A DNA stretch of 64,000 bases, taken from the NCBI GenBank assembly GCA_946186115.1, contig CAMHLV010000002.1, positions 33,057 to 97,056 on the forward strand, given 5' to 3'. Origin of the DNA: an uncultured Prevotella sp. (GTDB lineage: Bacteria; Bacteroidota; Bacteroidia; Bacteroidales; Bacteroidaceae). Shown piece after piece: positions 1 through 9,653 of the stretch; position 1 is the first letter of the stretch, and every line of letters begins with the position of its first letter. The translations under genes were made by a program, and so were the position numbers. The notes under the pieces were generated by a model. The model ran no database searches and was not told the DNA's origin. It saw only the letters and a list, made by a program, of their open reading frames with translations.

Positions 1-66
1 CTTACTCAATCGTTAACGTTCACCTGTATCGGAATATCTGACAGGGATAATATAGTGACTCTTAAC

Positions 67-2496
67 TCAGTCCTGAAAATATATCTTCTTCACCCTACTG
101 CTTACGCTTGTCAGCACTTCGTAGGGGATGGTGTCAAGGGCGTCGCTGAGCACGGTGACGGGCAGGTGCTCGCCAAAGATCTCAACGCTGTCGCCCTCGT
201 GGACATCGGGGATATCGGTGACGTCAATCATGGCGACATCCATACAGATATTGCCCACGTATGGGGCTTTCTGTCCGTTTACCAGACAGTAGCAGGCTCC
301 ACGTCCAAGATGGCGGTTCAATCCGTCAGCATAGCCTATGGGGATGGCGGCAATGACGGAGTCGCGCGTCAGGATTCCCTTGCGGCTGTAGCCCACAGTA
401 TCCTCCTTAGGCACATGGCGCAGCTGTAGTATAGTGGTCTTCAGCGTGCTCACAGTAGAGAGTATGCGATTGTCGCGAGGGTCAACACCATATAGTCCAA
501 GACCCAGACGGCACATATCCATCTGGCGCTCTGGGAAATGCTCTATGGCAGCACTGTTGTCCATGTGTCGCAGTATCTTATGGCTGAAGGCTGCCTGCAA
601 CTTGCGGCTGGCCTTGTCGAACTTCTCAAACTGCATGGCAGAGAAGGGATCGAAGTCGTCGCTGTCGCTACCCACGAAATGGCTGAATACGGAGCGCGGG
701 ATGATGGCATTCTGCCCTTTCAGTCTGCTGATAACCTCGTCGATGTCATGCTCAGGGTCGAATCCCAGTCGGTGCATGCCAGTATCAAGCTTGATGTGGA
801 CAGGCCATCCCGTGATACCCTGCTTGTCAGCGGCATGTATCAGGGCATCCAGCAACCGGAAGGAATACACCTCAGGTTCCAGATCGTAGTCGAACATGGT
901 CTTGAAGACCGTCATCTCGGGATTCATAATCATAATATTCTGTGTAATCCCGTGACGTCGCAACTCGGCACCCTCATCGGCTACAGCCACTGCCAGGTAG
1001 TCAACACGATGGTCCTGCAGAGTCTTCGCCACCTCCACAGCACCAGCCCCATAGGCATCAGCCTTGACCATGCACACCAGCTTTGTCTCTGGCTTCAGGA
1101 ACGAGCGGTAGTAGTTGAGATTGCTTACCACAGCATTGAGATTCACCTCCAGGATAGTCTCGTGCACCTTCTGTTCCAGCAGTTCAGTGATACGATCGAA
1201 TCCAAACAGTCGTGCTCCCTTGATTAGTATCACCTCGTCGTGCAGCTGGTGGAACAAGTCGCTACTGACGAAATGCTCCACATCGTCGAAGAACCACTTA
1301 TCCGCCACCTTTATCTTGTCAGCCTGTGCTGGCAGTGCACGTCCAATACCAATAAACCTGCCTACACCTCGTTTCTCGCAGAGGTTTCCCACCTCGCTAT
1401 AGAGTTCGTCGTGAGTCATGCCGCTCTGGAAGATGTCGCTGAGGATAAGCGTCTTCTTCAACTGAGGCACACCTTCGCGCCTTGACATGAAATCCAGAGC
1501 GATATCCAGCGAGTTGATGTCGCTGTTGTATGAGTCGTTGATGATTGTGCATCCATGCAGTCCCTGCTTCACTTCCAGTCGCATGGCCACTGGTTCGAGT
1601 CGTGCCATACGCTCAGCCAACTGCTCGGGAGTGACGCCAAGATACAGAGCAGTGGCAGCCACAGCCAGCGAACATTCTATGCTGGCCTCGTCGCAGAATG
1701 GCAGCTGATATGTGCCCAACAGTTCGTCGCGATGCCATCCCAGTCGCTTTCCCTTGAACTCAGAGCGGCGTATGCAGCGACTTATAAGGTCGTCGTCAGC
1801 ATTGTATATTATCACCTTGGCATCATGAAAGAGGCGCAGCTTCTCCATGCATTTCTCCTCCATCGAGCGGAAATTCTTCTGGTGTGCAGCACCCATCGAC
1901 GTCAGCACTCCAATGGTGGGCTGGATAATGTCGCGCAGATGGTCCATCTCGCCCATCTGACTGATACCTGCCTCGAATATTCCCACCTCGGTATGCTCGT
2001 TGAGCAGCCATACAGAGAGCGGCACTCCTATCTGCGAATTGTAGCTCTTAGGAGAGCGAGTGACAACATGGTCGGGCGACAACACCTGATACAGCCACTC
2101 CTTGACCATCGTCTTGCCGTTGGACCCCGTGATGCCCACCACGGGCATGTCGAACTCGTCGCGATGGCGCTCTGCCAGTCGCTGTAGTGCAGCCAGCGGA
2201 GAGGGGACGATGAGGAAGTTAGCATCTGCAGCCCCCTCCAAACCTTCTCCCATAGGGGAGGCTTCAGTTTCCCTCCCGGTGAGGTTCTCCACCACGAAGT
2301 TGCGGACACCGCGGCGATAGAGGTCTTCAATATACTTATGGCCATCGTTGCGGCCCGTTTTCAGTGCGAAAAACAAGGTTTCCTCAGGGAAACACAGTGA
2401 GCGGCTGTCAGTGAGCAGCCAGTGAATATTAGCGTCAGCAGTGCCGATGCGTCGCGCTCCAATGAGCGTAGTAATTTTCTCTATAGAATAATTCAT
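67..2496 (-). CDS. murF-alr: Bifunctional UDP-N-acetylmuramoyl-tripeptide:D-Ala-D-Ala ligase / alanine racemase (MurF-Alr fusion)
   Basis: 809 aa; N-terminal Mur ligase motif GITGSNGKTMVKEW, C-terminal alanine racemase motifs (VCMVKADAYGAG, GNICMDVAMIDVT). This fusion is typical of Bacteroidota. Confidence 0.95.
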   Translation of the reverse strand: MNYSIEKITTLIGARRIGTADANIHWLLTDSRSLCFPEETLFFALKTGRNDGHKYIEDLYRRGVRNFVVENLTGRETEASPMGEGLEGAADANFLIVPSPLAALQRLAERHRDEFDMPVVGITGSNGKTMVKEWLYQVLSPDHVVTRSPKSYNSQIGVPLSVWLLNEHTEVGIFEAGISQMGEMDHLRDIIQPTIGVLTSMGAAHQKNFRSMEEKCMEKLRLFHDAKVIIYNADDDLISRCIRRSEFKGKRLGWHRDELLGTYQLPFCDEASIECSLAVAATALYLGVTPEQLAERMARLEPVAMRLEVKQGLHGCTIINDSYNSDINSLDIALDFMSRREGVPQLKKTLILSDIFQSGMTHDELYSEVGNLCEKRGVGRFIGIGRALPAQADKIKVADKWFFDDVEHFVSSDLFHQLHDEVILIKGARLFGFDRITELLEQKVHETILEVNLNAVVSNLNYYRSFLKPETKLVCMVKADAYGAGAVEVAKTLQDHRVDYLAVAVADEGAELRRHGITQNIMIMNPEMTVFKTMFDYDLEPEVYSFRLLDALIHAADKQGITGWPVHIKLDTGMHRLGFDPEHDIDEVISRLKGQNAIIPRSVFSHFVGSDSDDFDPFSAMQFEKFDKASRKLQAAFSHKILRHMDNSAAIEHFPERQMDMCRLGLGLYGVDPRDNRILSTVSTLKTTILQLRHVPKEDTVGYSRKGILTRDSVIAAIPIGYADGLNRHLGRGACYCLVNGQKAPYVGNICMDVAMIDVTDIPDVHEGDSVEIFGEHLPVTVLSDALDTIPYEVLTSVSSRVKKIYFQD

Positions 2497-3383
2497 AGTG
2501 CGAAGGTAGGATATTTTTTCCGTAACTCAGCAACTTTTAACATAGTTTTATCCATCAGTGCCTTATATTCCGGTGCTTCAGGATTGAAAGGTTTGTGTGC
2601 CAGTGCCTGTTTCAGCGGGCGCCACTCTTCGAGAAATGCCTTGGCAGAGGGCGAGAACATGGTTTCCACCAGTCGCTCCCAGATGTAGCCTACAGCCTGC
2701 TGTGAGGGGTGCAGCATGTCGGGGGCGTAGAAGCGGTAGTCGCGCAACTCATCGAGGACTATTTCGTAGGAAGGAAAGTAGGAAATTGAGAATTGAAAAT
2801 TGAAAATTGAAAATTGAGAATTGGAAATTGAAAATTGAGAATTGGAAATTGAAAATTGAGAATTGGAAAATTGATTTATTAACTGTTTGATGGCGAGGAG
2901 GAGGGTAGCCTTTGACAGCTGGCTCTCGTGGTAGCCATATTTGCGATAGCGTATAGGACTTACTGTCAGCACTATGCGCACTGAGGAATTGTGCAACCTA
3001 AGCAGCTTAACAGCCTGCAACAGATAATCAGCACACTGCTCTGTAGTCAGTTCCTCCTCCTGGAACAGCGACTGTGGGCGCTTCTGGCAGTTGTCCACTA
3101 TCTCGCCAGTCTCCTTGAGGCGGTAAACGTGGTTGGTACCCAGCGTGAGGAATACCGTCGAGGGCAATGGACTACGCTCATCAGCGAAAAACCTCTCTAT
3201 GGTGTGCAGTATGCTGGCGGGGTTATACATCGTGCCATAGGGATTCACTGTCACAGGGAATCCCTCTTCACGAAAGCATTGCCCTATGGAGTCGGCAAAG
3301 CACGAGCCCACGAAGAGCATCTCTTCGCATGGCTCTATCTCAAAGTCTGGCTTCTGTATATCTACTATCGTCCTGAATTCCAT
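2493..3383 (-). CDS. GSCFA domain-containing protein with a repeat-encoded internal insert
   Basis: 296 aa; FVGSCFADSIG and DELRDYRFYAPDMLHPS motifs; contains NSQFSISNSQFSISNSQFSIFNFQFSI insert. Confidence 0.85.
   Translation of the reverse strand: MEFRTIVDIQKPDFEIEPCEEMLFVGSCFADSIGQCFREEGFPVTVNPYGTMYNPASILHTIERFFADERSPLPSTVFLTLGTNHVYRLKETGEIVDNCQKRPQSLFQEEELTTEQCADYLLQAVKLLRLHNSSVRIVLTVSPIRYRKYGYHESQLSKATLLLAIKQLINQFSNSQFSISNSQFSISNSQFSIFNFQFSISYFPSYEIVLDELRDYRFYAPDMLHPSQQAVGYIWERLVETMFSPSAKAFLEEWRPLKQALAHKPFNPEAPEYKALMDKTMLKVAELRKKYPTFAL
2781..2873. repeat. A/T-rich tandem repeat (GAAAATTGA family, partly 21-bp period) inside the GSCFA coding sequence
   Basis: Direct reading: ggaaattgaaaattgagaatt repeated in tandem, in frame. 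Confidence 0.95.
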
Positions 3384-3428
3384 TATTTTAATTCATAACG
3401 CATAATGCATAATGCATTAAATGATACT

Positions 3429-6035
3429 TTAGCTTCTGCTCACTTGTAGGCCAGTCTTCGAGAGTGTCATCTCTACGAAACGGGCATTGCGATTAGGCTG
3501 AGCGGCAGTCAGTATCTGCTTGATACGCACAGCAGCCTCAGGGTCTTTCGCTACCATATAGAGATAACCGCCTCCGCCAGCGCCTGGCAACTTGTATCCC
3601 AGGCAAAGGTCGTCGATGAGGGTAGTGATACGCTGCACACTCTCAGGATTCGTACCTGAGTCGATGAGCTGGTTCTGGGCCCACGTCTTGCGGATAAGGC
3701 GTCCCATCTCCTGGAAGTCCTGCCGCTGTATGGCCTCGTACATATCTTTAGCATGCGACTTCATGGCTCGCAACTGCCTCAGTTCTGCTCCGTTGTTGAG
3801 GAACATGCGTCGCACTATCTCTGCCAGTATGGTTTTTGCCGTACGTGTGATGCCAGTGTAATACAGCAAGTGGCACTGGCGGTATTCTGGCTGAGTGTAG
3901 AGATGGTCGGGCAGCCAGAGCGCCATGGGATTCTGACAGAAGCCTCTCTGTGTCTCAAGCAGTTTCACTCCATCGAGTATTCCTCCGAACTGGTCTTGCC
4001 ATCCTCCACCTGTCGTCAGCAGTTGCTCCAGTATCAGCACGTGGCGCCCTATCTCACTCTTATCCCACTCCAGTCCGCAGAAGTCGCTGACAGCTCCCAG
4101 CACGGTGGCTGCCAGTATGCTGCTCGTACCGAGTCCGCTGCCTGCAGGCACGGCAGAGAGCAGTGTCAGTTCTATTCCGCACCCGAAGTGCTGCAACTGC
4201 TGCTGCAGCGACTGGTAGTTGTCTTTTGAGAACGCTGGCAGGAATCCAGCCAGTGCCAGTGCTGCCTTGGGAATGGAGAATGGCGACCCCACCTTATTAT
4301 ATTCTGCCAGCTGCTCGTAGGAGTCAATTATCTCTACTGCTCCCAGGTCGATGCTGCGCAGTACGATATGTGGGTCGCGACATGGCTTGACAAATGTCTG
4401 CAATGGTGGCTGGCCATTGAGTTCTATGGCGATGTTCACTACCGAACCTCCCTCCATCAGACAGTATGGTGGAGTGTCGGTCCATCCTCCTGCCAGGTCG
4501 ATGCGCACAGGCGAACGGCTCCACACTATCTGGTCGTCATACACAGAGCATCGTGGAGCGTTGCGCAAACTGCCTGCATCGCCGCTGCCTCCTGCTCCCA
4601 GCATGATTGCATCGCGCAACAGTGCGAAGGCTCGCTCGCTCTGCCCACGGAACATGGCGTCGTGTATGCGGGTCATGAGAGGAGCATCGTCGGGCAGCTG
4701 TTGCGGCAGTGGTATCTGCATTCTCTCAAACTCACTGGCGGCATCGTCAAGGTCGAGCTGGTAGAACACGCTGTGCTCCCAGTTGCTGGCCAGTGCTGTC
4801 CAGTTCTGGCGTCTGAAGGCCTCGCGCTGTGCAAAGAGGCGCCGCAGGTTGGCACGCTCCGCCACCTCGTTGCTGTTGACAGCCTCGTCAATATGGTAGC
4901 GTCTTATCTCGTAGTCGCTGTCGCCCACGGGCACCACGTCGATGCACTCCCCAGGCTCCAACCGGATGTCCCAGTCGTTTTCGGGCACGCCTGTCACCAC
5001 ATTGTCGTGCGTCAGTTGCCATCGTGGTCCCACGTAGCTGTTTTCTATCCAGATATTATGGTTTTCGGGAGTAAACGAATAGCGTGTGATGGCATTCTGG
5101 GTGAATATGCTGGGCTGGGGCTTGCGGTCATGGTGCATGATGTCGCGCTGGTCGTTGACGATATTCTGTATGGCCACTGTCGATGATATCATCTCACGCG
5201 AAGTGCCGAAGTGATAGAATTCACCTCCAGGCAGCGGTACTATGGCTACCGTGAGCTGTCGCAGTTCCTCGTCGTCTATTTCGGGATTGGTGCCCAGGGC
5301 ACGTCCGAACTCCCCGTAGAGGTCGTACTCCCCCACACTACGCTTCATAAGCAGTTTGACGGCACGGTCACTGAGTATCCAGATGCCTATATCAGTGAGG
5401 TAGAAATGCTCTTTTTGCAGGTCCGACAACTGCTGCACTGATGGTTTCTGCAGCATCATCTTGAGCACTCCGGGAGTGCGGCGCTCGCTGACGAAGACTC
5501 CATGATTGCGGGCAATAGAGGCGTCGAGCCACAGGCCATAGCACACCACATCGGCATCAGGTATCTGACCTATTCTCTCTGCAGCACGTATATACACGTC
5601 GCCACTCACAATCATGGTGGTAAGGCGCTTTGGTGCAGCGTCCATCATGCGCTCATATAGCGGCAACTGCAGGTCGAGCAGTGTCTGCGAGAGTCGCTGT
5701 CCGCGCTCCCAGCGGAACACGGGTATTGGTGTGAGCACCTTGCCGCTCACAGCGTATGACGGCAATCGACGGCTCTGTCCGCCAGCATGCAGTATGATAC
5801 GCTTCTCTGCTGCCAGCCAGCGGTCGAAATTCTCTTTTTCGTCTTCGTCCTCCGTTTTCGTCCTTTGTCCTTCGTCGAAAGCAAAAGCCTGCTGCAAAGC
5901 CCACGTTGTGCCTCCTCCCGAGCCCAGTCGATGGCCTATAGGATCGCAGGTGCAGAAGAATTCATCACGCGACAGTCCCGTGACATCGTGGAAGCAGTCG
6001 ACGAGATTAGGCGGCAGCGACAGTATCTTTTTCAT
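3429..6035 (-). CDS. fkp: Bifunctional fucokinase / L-fucose-1-P guanylyltransferase (Fkp)
   Basis: ORF to 6107; likely start MKKILSLPPNLVDCF at 6035. GSGGGTTW, HAGGQSRRLPSYAVSGK, GHMP kinase motif AVPAGSGLGTSSILA and C-term VEMTLSKTGLQVSRS match Bacteroides Fkp as recalled. Confidence 0.95.
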   Translation of the reverse strand: MKKILSLPPNLVDCFHDVTGLSRDEFFCTCDPIGHRLGSGGGTTWALQQAFAFDEGQRTKTEDEDEKENFDRWLAAEKRIILHAGGQSRRLPSYAVSGKVLTPIPVFRWERGQRLSQTLLDLQLPLYERMMDAAPKRLTTMIVSGDVYIRAAERIGQIPDADVVCYGLWLDASIARNHGVFVSERRTPGVLKMMLQKPSVQQLSDLQKEHFYLTDIGIWILSDRAVKLLMKRSVGEYDLYGEFGRALGTNPEIDDEELRQLTVAIVPLPGGEFYHFGTSREMISSTVAIQNIVNDQRDIMHHDRKPQPSIFTQNAITRYSFTPENHNIWIENSYVGPRWQLTHDNVVTGVPENDWDIRLEPGECIDVVPVGDSDYEIRRYHIDEAVNSNEVAERANLRRLFAQREAFRRQNWTALASNWEHSVFYQLDLDDAASEFERMQIPLPQQLPDDAPLMTRIHDAMFRGQSERAFALLRDAIMLGAGGSGDAGSLRNAPRCSVYDDQIVWSRSPVRIDLAGGWTDTPPYCLMEGGSVVNIAIELNGQPPLQTFVKPCRDPHIVLRSIDLGAVEIIDSYEQLAEYNKVGSPFSIPKAALALAGFLPAFSKDNYQSLQQQLQHFGCGIELTLLSAVPAGSGLGTSSILAATVLGAVSDFCGLEWDKSEIGRHVLILEQLLTTGGGWQDQFGGILDGVKLLETQRGFCQNPMALWLPDHLYTQPEYRQCHLLYYTGITRTAKTILAEIVRRMFLNNGAELRQLRAMKSHAKDMYEAIQRQDFQEMGRLIRKTWAQNQLIDSGTNPESVQRITTLIDDLCLGYKLPGAGGGGYLYMVAKDPEAAVRIKQILTAAQPNRNARFVEMTLSKTGLQVSRS

Positions 6036-8526
6036 CTTTCCTGTTCTTACGTACAACACGCCATACCAGCAACAGCAGCACCACGAGCAGCAGGGCATAT
6101 CCCACATAGGCCACAGTCTCAGTGCGGTCGATGCTCTTGGGGAAGAAGCTCAGCACCACCTCGTGCTTGCCTGGCTCCACGCGCAGGGCTCGCAGCACGT
6201 AGTTGACGCGTCCCACGGGCTTCTCCACTCCATCTACTGTAGCTGTCCAGCCAGGATAATATATTTCAGAGAACACTATTATTCCGCCCTTGCCCGACTG
6301 CACCTCGTAGGTCAGCTGGTTGGGCTCGTAGGCCTTGATGGTCACCATGCTCAGCGAGTCTTGCTGTATGGCATCGCCCAGCACGTCGCGGAATTTCTTG
6401 TCGGCCACAGCCTCATGGCGCAGCGGCAGCTGGCCCGTCATGTCCAACTCCTGATTGGCGTTATCCACATAATCCAGCTTGTCAACAAACCATGCATTGC
6501 CGTAGGTGTAGGGATTCTCCAGCGGCACCGTCTGTCCGCCCTGCAGGGGCAGGATGAAGTACTTGGTGTTGAGCATGTTGAGCACGGGGAATATGCTGTC
6601 GCCATTTACGCGCGTCATGTCGCCCTCAGCCTCGCTGACAGCCGAGAAGATGCGCTGCATCTCAGGCTGTATGTGGGCATCGGTCAGCTCCTGGTAGCGG
6701 CGCAGCTTGGCAGCATGGTAGCCTCCGATGCTCTTCACGTAGAACGACGTCTCGTTCTCGTTGAACGTCGATGTCGCCAGGTTCAGCACGCGGTAGTCGA
6801 GCGACTTGTCCTGCATGATGTGGTCGATGGCTGCCGACTTCTGCATAGGTTCCTCGCGCACGCTGGCAGACACGAACATATCGTCGTTCAGGTAGCGCTT
6901 GTTCACCATCCACATGTCCACCAGGCAGAGCACCAGGATGATGCCCACGCCATATTCCTTCTTCAGCTTGCCTGCCATCATGGCCAGCAGGATGCCCGTA
7001 CCAACCAGGATGATGTAGAACGAGCGCAGGCTGTCGGCCGTAAACACGGCCTTGCGCATCTCCGTGAGGTTTGCCGTCAGCGGCTGTATATACTCAGCGG
7101 GAAGACTCTTGAGGGCCTGCATCTCGCTGGAAGATATGAAGCTGTCGAAGAACAGCGACGGCATCAGCGAGAACAGCAGTGCCACCACGCCCGTCAGCAG
7201 GAACGAGATGCCGACGTACTTCATCCTCGACTTCATCAGCTTAGGCTCGTCGAGCAGCTTCTTCAGTGCCATCATGGCCAGCAGGGGTATGGTGAACTCG
7301 GCTATAACCAGTATTGAGGATACCGTGCGGAACTTGGAATACATGGGCACGTAGTCGATAAACAGGTCGGTGAAGGGCATAAAATTGCGGCCCCACGACA
7401 GCAGCACCGATAGGATGGTCACCGCCAGCAGTGCCCACTTCATGGGTCCCTTCACGATGAACAGTCCCAGCACAAACAGCATCAGCACGAAGGCTCCCAC
7501 ATATACGGGACCCATGGTCATGGGCTGCTCGCCCCAGTACTGGCCTATCTGCTGGTAGATGCTCTCAAACTCGGGTGCGGACTTCTCCATGGCCTTCTTG
7601 CTCTGTGCCAGGGGCACCGAGGCACCACCCTTGGCATTGGGCACGAGCAGCGTCCACGTCTCGTCGATGCCGTACGACCACTGAGTGATATAGTCGCGGT
7701 CCAGTCCGCTGTTGGTCTGGTTGGCAGCATTCTTCTTCACCAGCTCGCTCTTGCCGCGCATCGACTCCTGACCGTACTGCCACGTGTGGTAGAGGTTCGA
7801 GAGGTTCAGGCTGATGCCGATGGCGGCACCCGCCAGGCATACGCCCACGGCCTTCAGCAGGTGGGCATACTCCTTGCGGCGCAGGCCCTCGATGAGGAAG
7901 GCTATCACCATGGCGGCGATGATGAACAGGTAGTAGTACGTCATCTGCACATGGTTGGCATACACCTCGAAGGCAGAGAAGACGGCTGTCAGCAACAGTC
8001 CCCACAGGTACCTGCCCCTGAAGGCCAGCACGATGCCCGCTATCATCGGAGGCAGATAGGCCAGGGCCATGACCTTCCAGATGTGTCCTGCGGCAATAAT
8101 GATGAAGAAATAGCTCGAGAATGCCCATATCACCGAACCCAGCATAGCCAGGTACCAGCGGAAGTCGAAGGCGCGCATCAGGATATAGAATCCCAGCAGA
8201 TAGACAAAGACGTACCACACATTCTCGGGCAACCACAGATGGTAGGCGTTGACGGCCTTCGACAGGATGGTGGTGCTGTCGTATGATGGTGCCATCTGAT
8301 AGGTGGGCATGCCGCTGAACAGGGAATTCGTCCAGCGTGTGCGCTCACCTGTGCGCTTCTGATACTCGTTGATCTCCTCGCCGGCTCCCCTACCCGCTGA
8401 CGAGTCGTGGCGATAGAGGATGCGCCCCTCGATGTCGGCAGGGAAGAAATATACCAGCGATATTGCTGCAAACAATATGACTACCAGCACGTCGGGCAGC
8501 CATCTCTTTAATAGCTTTATATCCAT
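6007..8526 (-). CDS. YfhO-family multispanning membrane protein
   Basis: 839 aa; many TM segments; SEIYYPGWTATVDG motif typical of YfhO proteins; overlaps fkp start by 29 nt. Confidence 0.85.
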   Translation of the reverse strand: MDIKLLKRWLPDVLVVILFAAISLVYFFPADIEGRILYRHDSSAGRGAGEEINEYQKRTGERTRWTNSLFSGMPTYQMAPSYDSTTILSKAVNAYHLWLPENVWYVFVYLLGFYILMRAFDFRWYLAMLGSVIWAFSSYFFIIIAAGHIWKVMALAYLPPMIAGIVLAFRGRYLWGLLLTAVFSAFEVYANHVQMTYYYLFIIAAMVIAFLIEGLRRKEYAHLLKAVGVCLAGAAIGISLNLSNLYHTWQYGQESMRGKSELVKKNAANQTNSGLDRDYITQWSYGIDETWTLLVPNAKGGASVPLAQSKKAMEKSAPEFESIYQQIGQYWGEQPMTMGPVYVGAFVLMLFVLGLFIVKGPMKWALLAVTILSVLLSWGRNFMPFTDLFIDYVPMYSKFRTVSSILVIAEFTIPLLAMMALKKLLDEPKLMKSRMKYVGISFLLTGVVALLFSLMPSLFFDSFISSSEMQALKSLPAEYIQPLTANLTEMRKAVFTADSLRSFYIILVGTGILLAMMAGKLKKEYGVGIILVLCLVDMWMVNKRYLNDDMFVSASVREEPMQKSAAIDHIMQDKSLDYRVLNLATSTFNENETSFYVKSIGGYHAAKLRRYQELTDAHIQPEMQRIFSAVSEAEGDMTRVNGDSIFPVLNMLNTKYFILPLQGGQTVPLENPYTYGNAWFVDKLDYVDNANQELDMTGQLPLRHEAVADKKFRDVLGDAIQQDSLSMVTIKAYEPNQLTYEVQSGKGGIIVFSEIYYPGWTATVDGVEKPVGRVNYVLRALRVEPGKHEVVLSFFPKSIDRTETVAYVGYALLLVVLLLLVWRVVRKNRKDEKDTVAAA

Positions 8527-8545
8527 ATCTTTTGGTTTTTGCCTG

Positions 8546-8553
8546 CAAAAGTA
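8546..8553 (-). promoter_or_regulatory. -7 element (TACTTTTG on minus strand) for yfhO-like gene
   Basis: CAAAAGTA on plus strand, 20 nt upstream of ATG; Bacteroidota TAnnTTTG consensus. Confidence 0.55.
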
Positions 8554-8612
8554 CGAAGAAAAATTGAAAATTGAAAATTATATCAAAGATTATTGTGAAT
8601 CAAAAAATCACC

Positions 8613-8660
8613 CTACACCCACAACACCCGCGACACCCAGGGCGGGTGTTGTGGGTGTAG
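8613..8660. repeat. Perfect 19-bp inverted repeat with 10-nt loop
   Basis: CTACACCCACAACACCCGC (8613-8631) and its exact reverse complement GCGGGTGTTGTGGGTGTAG (8642-8660). Confidence 0.95.
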
Positions 8661-8756
8661 CGGGTGTAGGCCAAAAACTTTATTAGCAATATATAGGGTT
8701 TTTGCACGGTAAAACAGAACTCCGGCAGTGCAACCGACGAGAAGGCTGATTACAAA

Positions 8757-8817
8757 AATTCTGATGCTGATTTCTGGAATTCTGACCATCAGAATTTTCC
8801 TGATGAGCATCAGAATT
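8757..8817. repeat. Inverted repeat AATTCTGATGCT / AGCATCAGAATT with nested CAGAATT copies
   Basis: Exact 12-bp arms at 8757-8768 and 8806-8817. Confidence 0.85.
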
Positions 8818-8945
8818 CTGCTGCGGAACATTATGCCATCATTACCAGTAGGAGACAGGCGGTTGATGAAGTCGGAGCGACACAAAGCGTCACCCTTTGT
8901 ATGAAATTTCTTGGGGAAATGTTTGGAAGTTTCGCATATTTTCCA

Positions 8946-8953
8946 TAACTTTG
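8946..8953 (+). promoter_or_regulatory. -7 element TAACTTTG for the DUF4923-like gene
   Basis: Match to TAnnTTTG, about 80 nt upstream of ATG. Confidence 0.5.
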
Positions 8954-9034
8954 CCATCAAGATGGCGAAGATACCGGTACTTCACGATTTTTGCCATCAG
9001 GAAATTGTTTATCCTAACCAATAACAATATCATT

Positions 9035-9646
9035 ATGAAGAAAACATTTTTGACACTTACAGCAGCCACAGCACTGATGCTGTCAAGCTGCATGACTCCG
9101 GGAATGGGAACAACGTCGAACACGGGCGGAACATCGGACGTGCTGACCAGCGTGCTGGGCGCTGTGCTGAGTAACGTGCTGTTCGGTGGTCAGTCGGGCA
9201 TCCTCGGCAGCTGGAACTATACCGCTCCGAGCACTGCCTTCACCTCGGAGAAGACCCTGACGCAGGCGGGCGGCAGCGCAGCCATTGCCAACATCAACTC
9301 ATCGCTGGCAAGCAACTACAACAGCATCGGTATCAATCGCAGCAACACCTCTTTCTCGTTCCTCGAAGGCAACAAGTTCGCAGCAAAGGTGAATGGCATC
9401 GCCTTCAGCGGCACCTACGCCTATAACCCCCAGAACGGCGAGATAGCACTCAAGACTGCTACTGAGACCATCAAGGGCAACGTGATCAAGACACAAAAGG
9501 GAATGGGACTGATGTTCGACTCAAAGCAGATGACCAACATCCTACAGAAAGAGGGCAAGGTGAGCAACTTGGCTGCCATTCAGGCCGTGAGCCAGCTCGC
9601 GAAGAGTGCAGGCGGTGCTCGTGTGGGCTTCGAACTGACGAAATGA
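9035..9646 (+). CDS. DUF4923-like lipoprotein
   Basis: Likely start MKKTFLTLTAATALMLSSCM (lipobox LSSC); ORF opens upstream at 8897. Resembles Bacteroidota DUF4923 proteins (VLTSVLGAVLSNV ... LGSWNYTAPSTAF). Confidence 0.65.
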   Translation: MKKTFLTLTAATALMLSSCMTPGMGTTSNTGGTSDVLTSVLGAVLSNVLFGGQSGILGSWNYTAPSTAFTSEKTLTQAGGSAAIANINSSLASNYNSIGINRSNTSFSFLEGNKFAAKVNGIAFSGTYAYNPQNGEIALKTATETIKGNVIKTQKGMGLMFDSKQMTNILQKEGKVSNLAAIQAVSQLAKSAGGARVGFELTK

Positions 9647-9653
9647 CAAGATA

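Noticed and set aside
538-2187. Plus-strand ORFs (229 and 210 aa) antisense to murF-alr
   Set aside because: Antisense artefacts of codon composition over a well-supported gene.
67-2496. MurF-Alr fusion as a novelty
   Set aside because: This fusion is already well known in Bacteroidota.
2781-2873. Possible CRISPR-like array
   Set aside because: Simple direct repeats without unique spacers and no cas genes.
3429-6035. Fkp kinase/pyrophosphorylase fusion as a novelty
   Set aside because: Known bifunctional enzyme in Bacteroides and relatives; only the internal repeat is of interest.
5614-7317. 567-aa plus-strand ORF antisense to fkp and yfhO-like gene
   Set aside because: Low-complexity His/Gln/Arg/Leu-rich composition with no recognisable domain; the opposite strand encodes clearly conserved proteins.
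8613-8960. 115-aa minus-strand ORF between yfhO-like and DUF4923-like genes
   Set aside because: Its end is the hairpin sequence, no recognisable family, and it overlaps the predicted promoter region.
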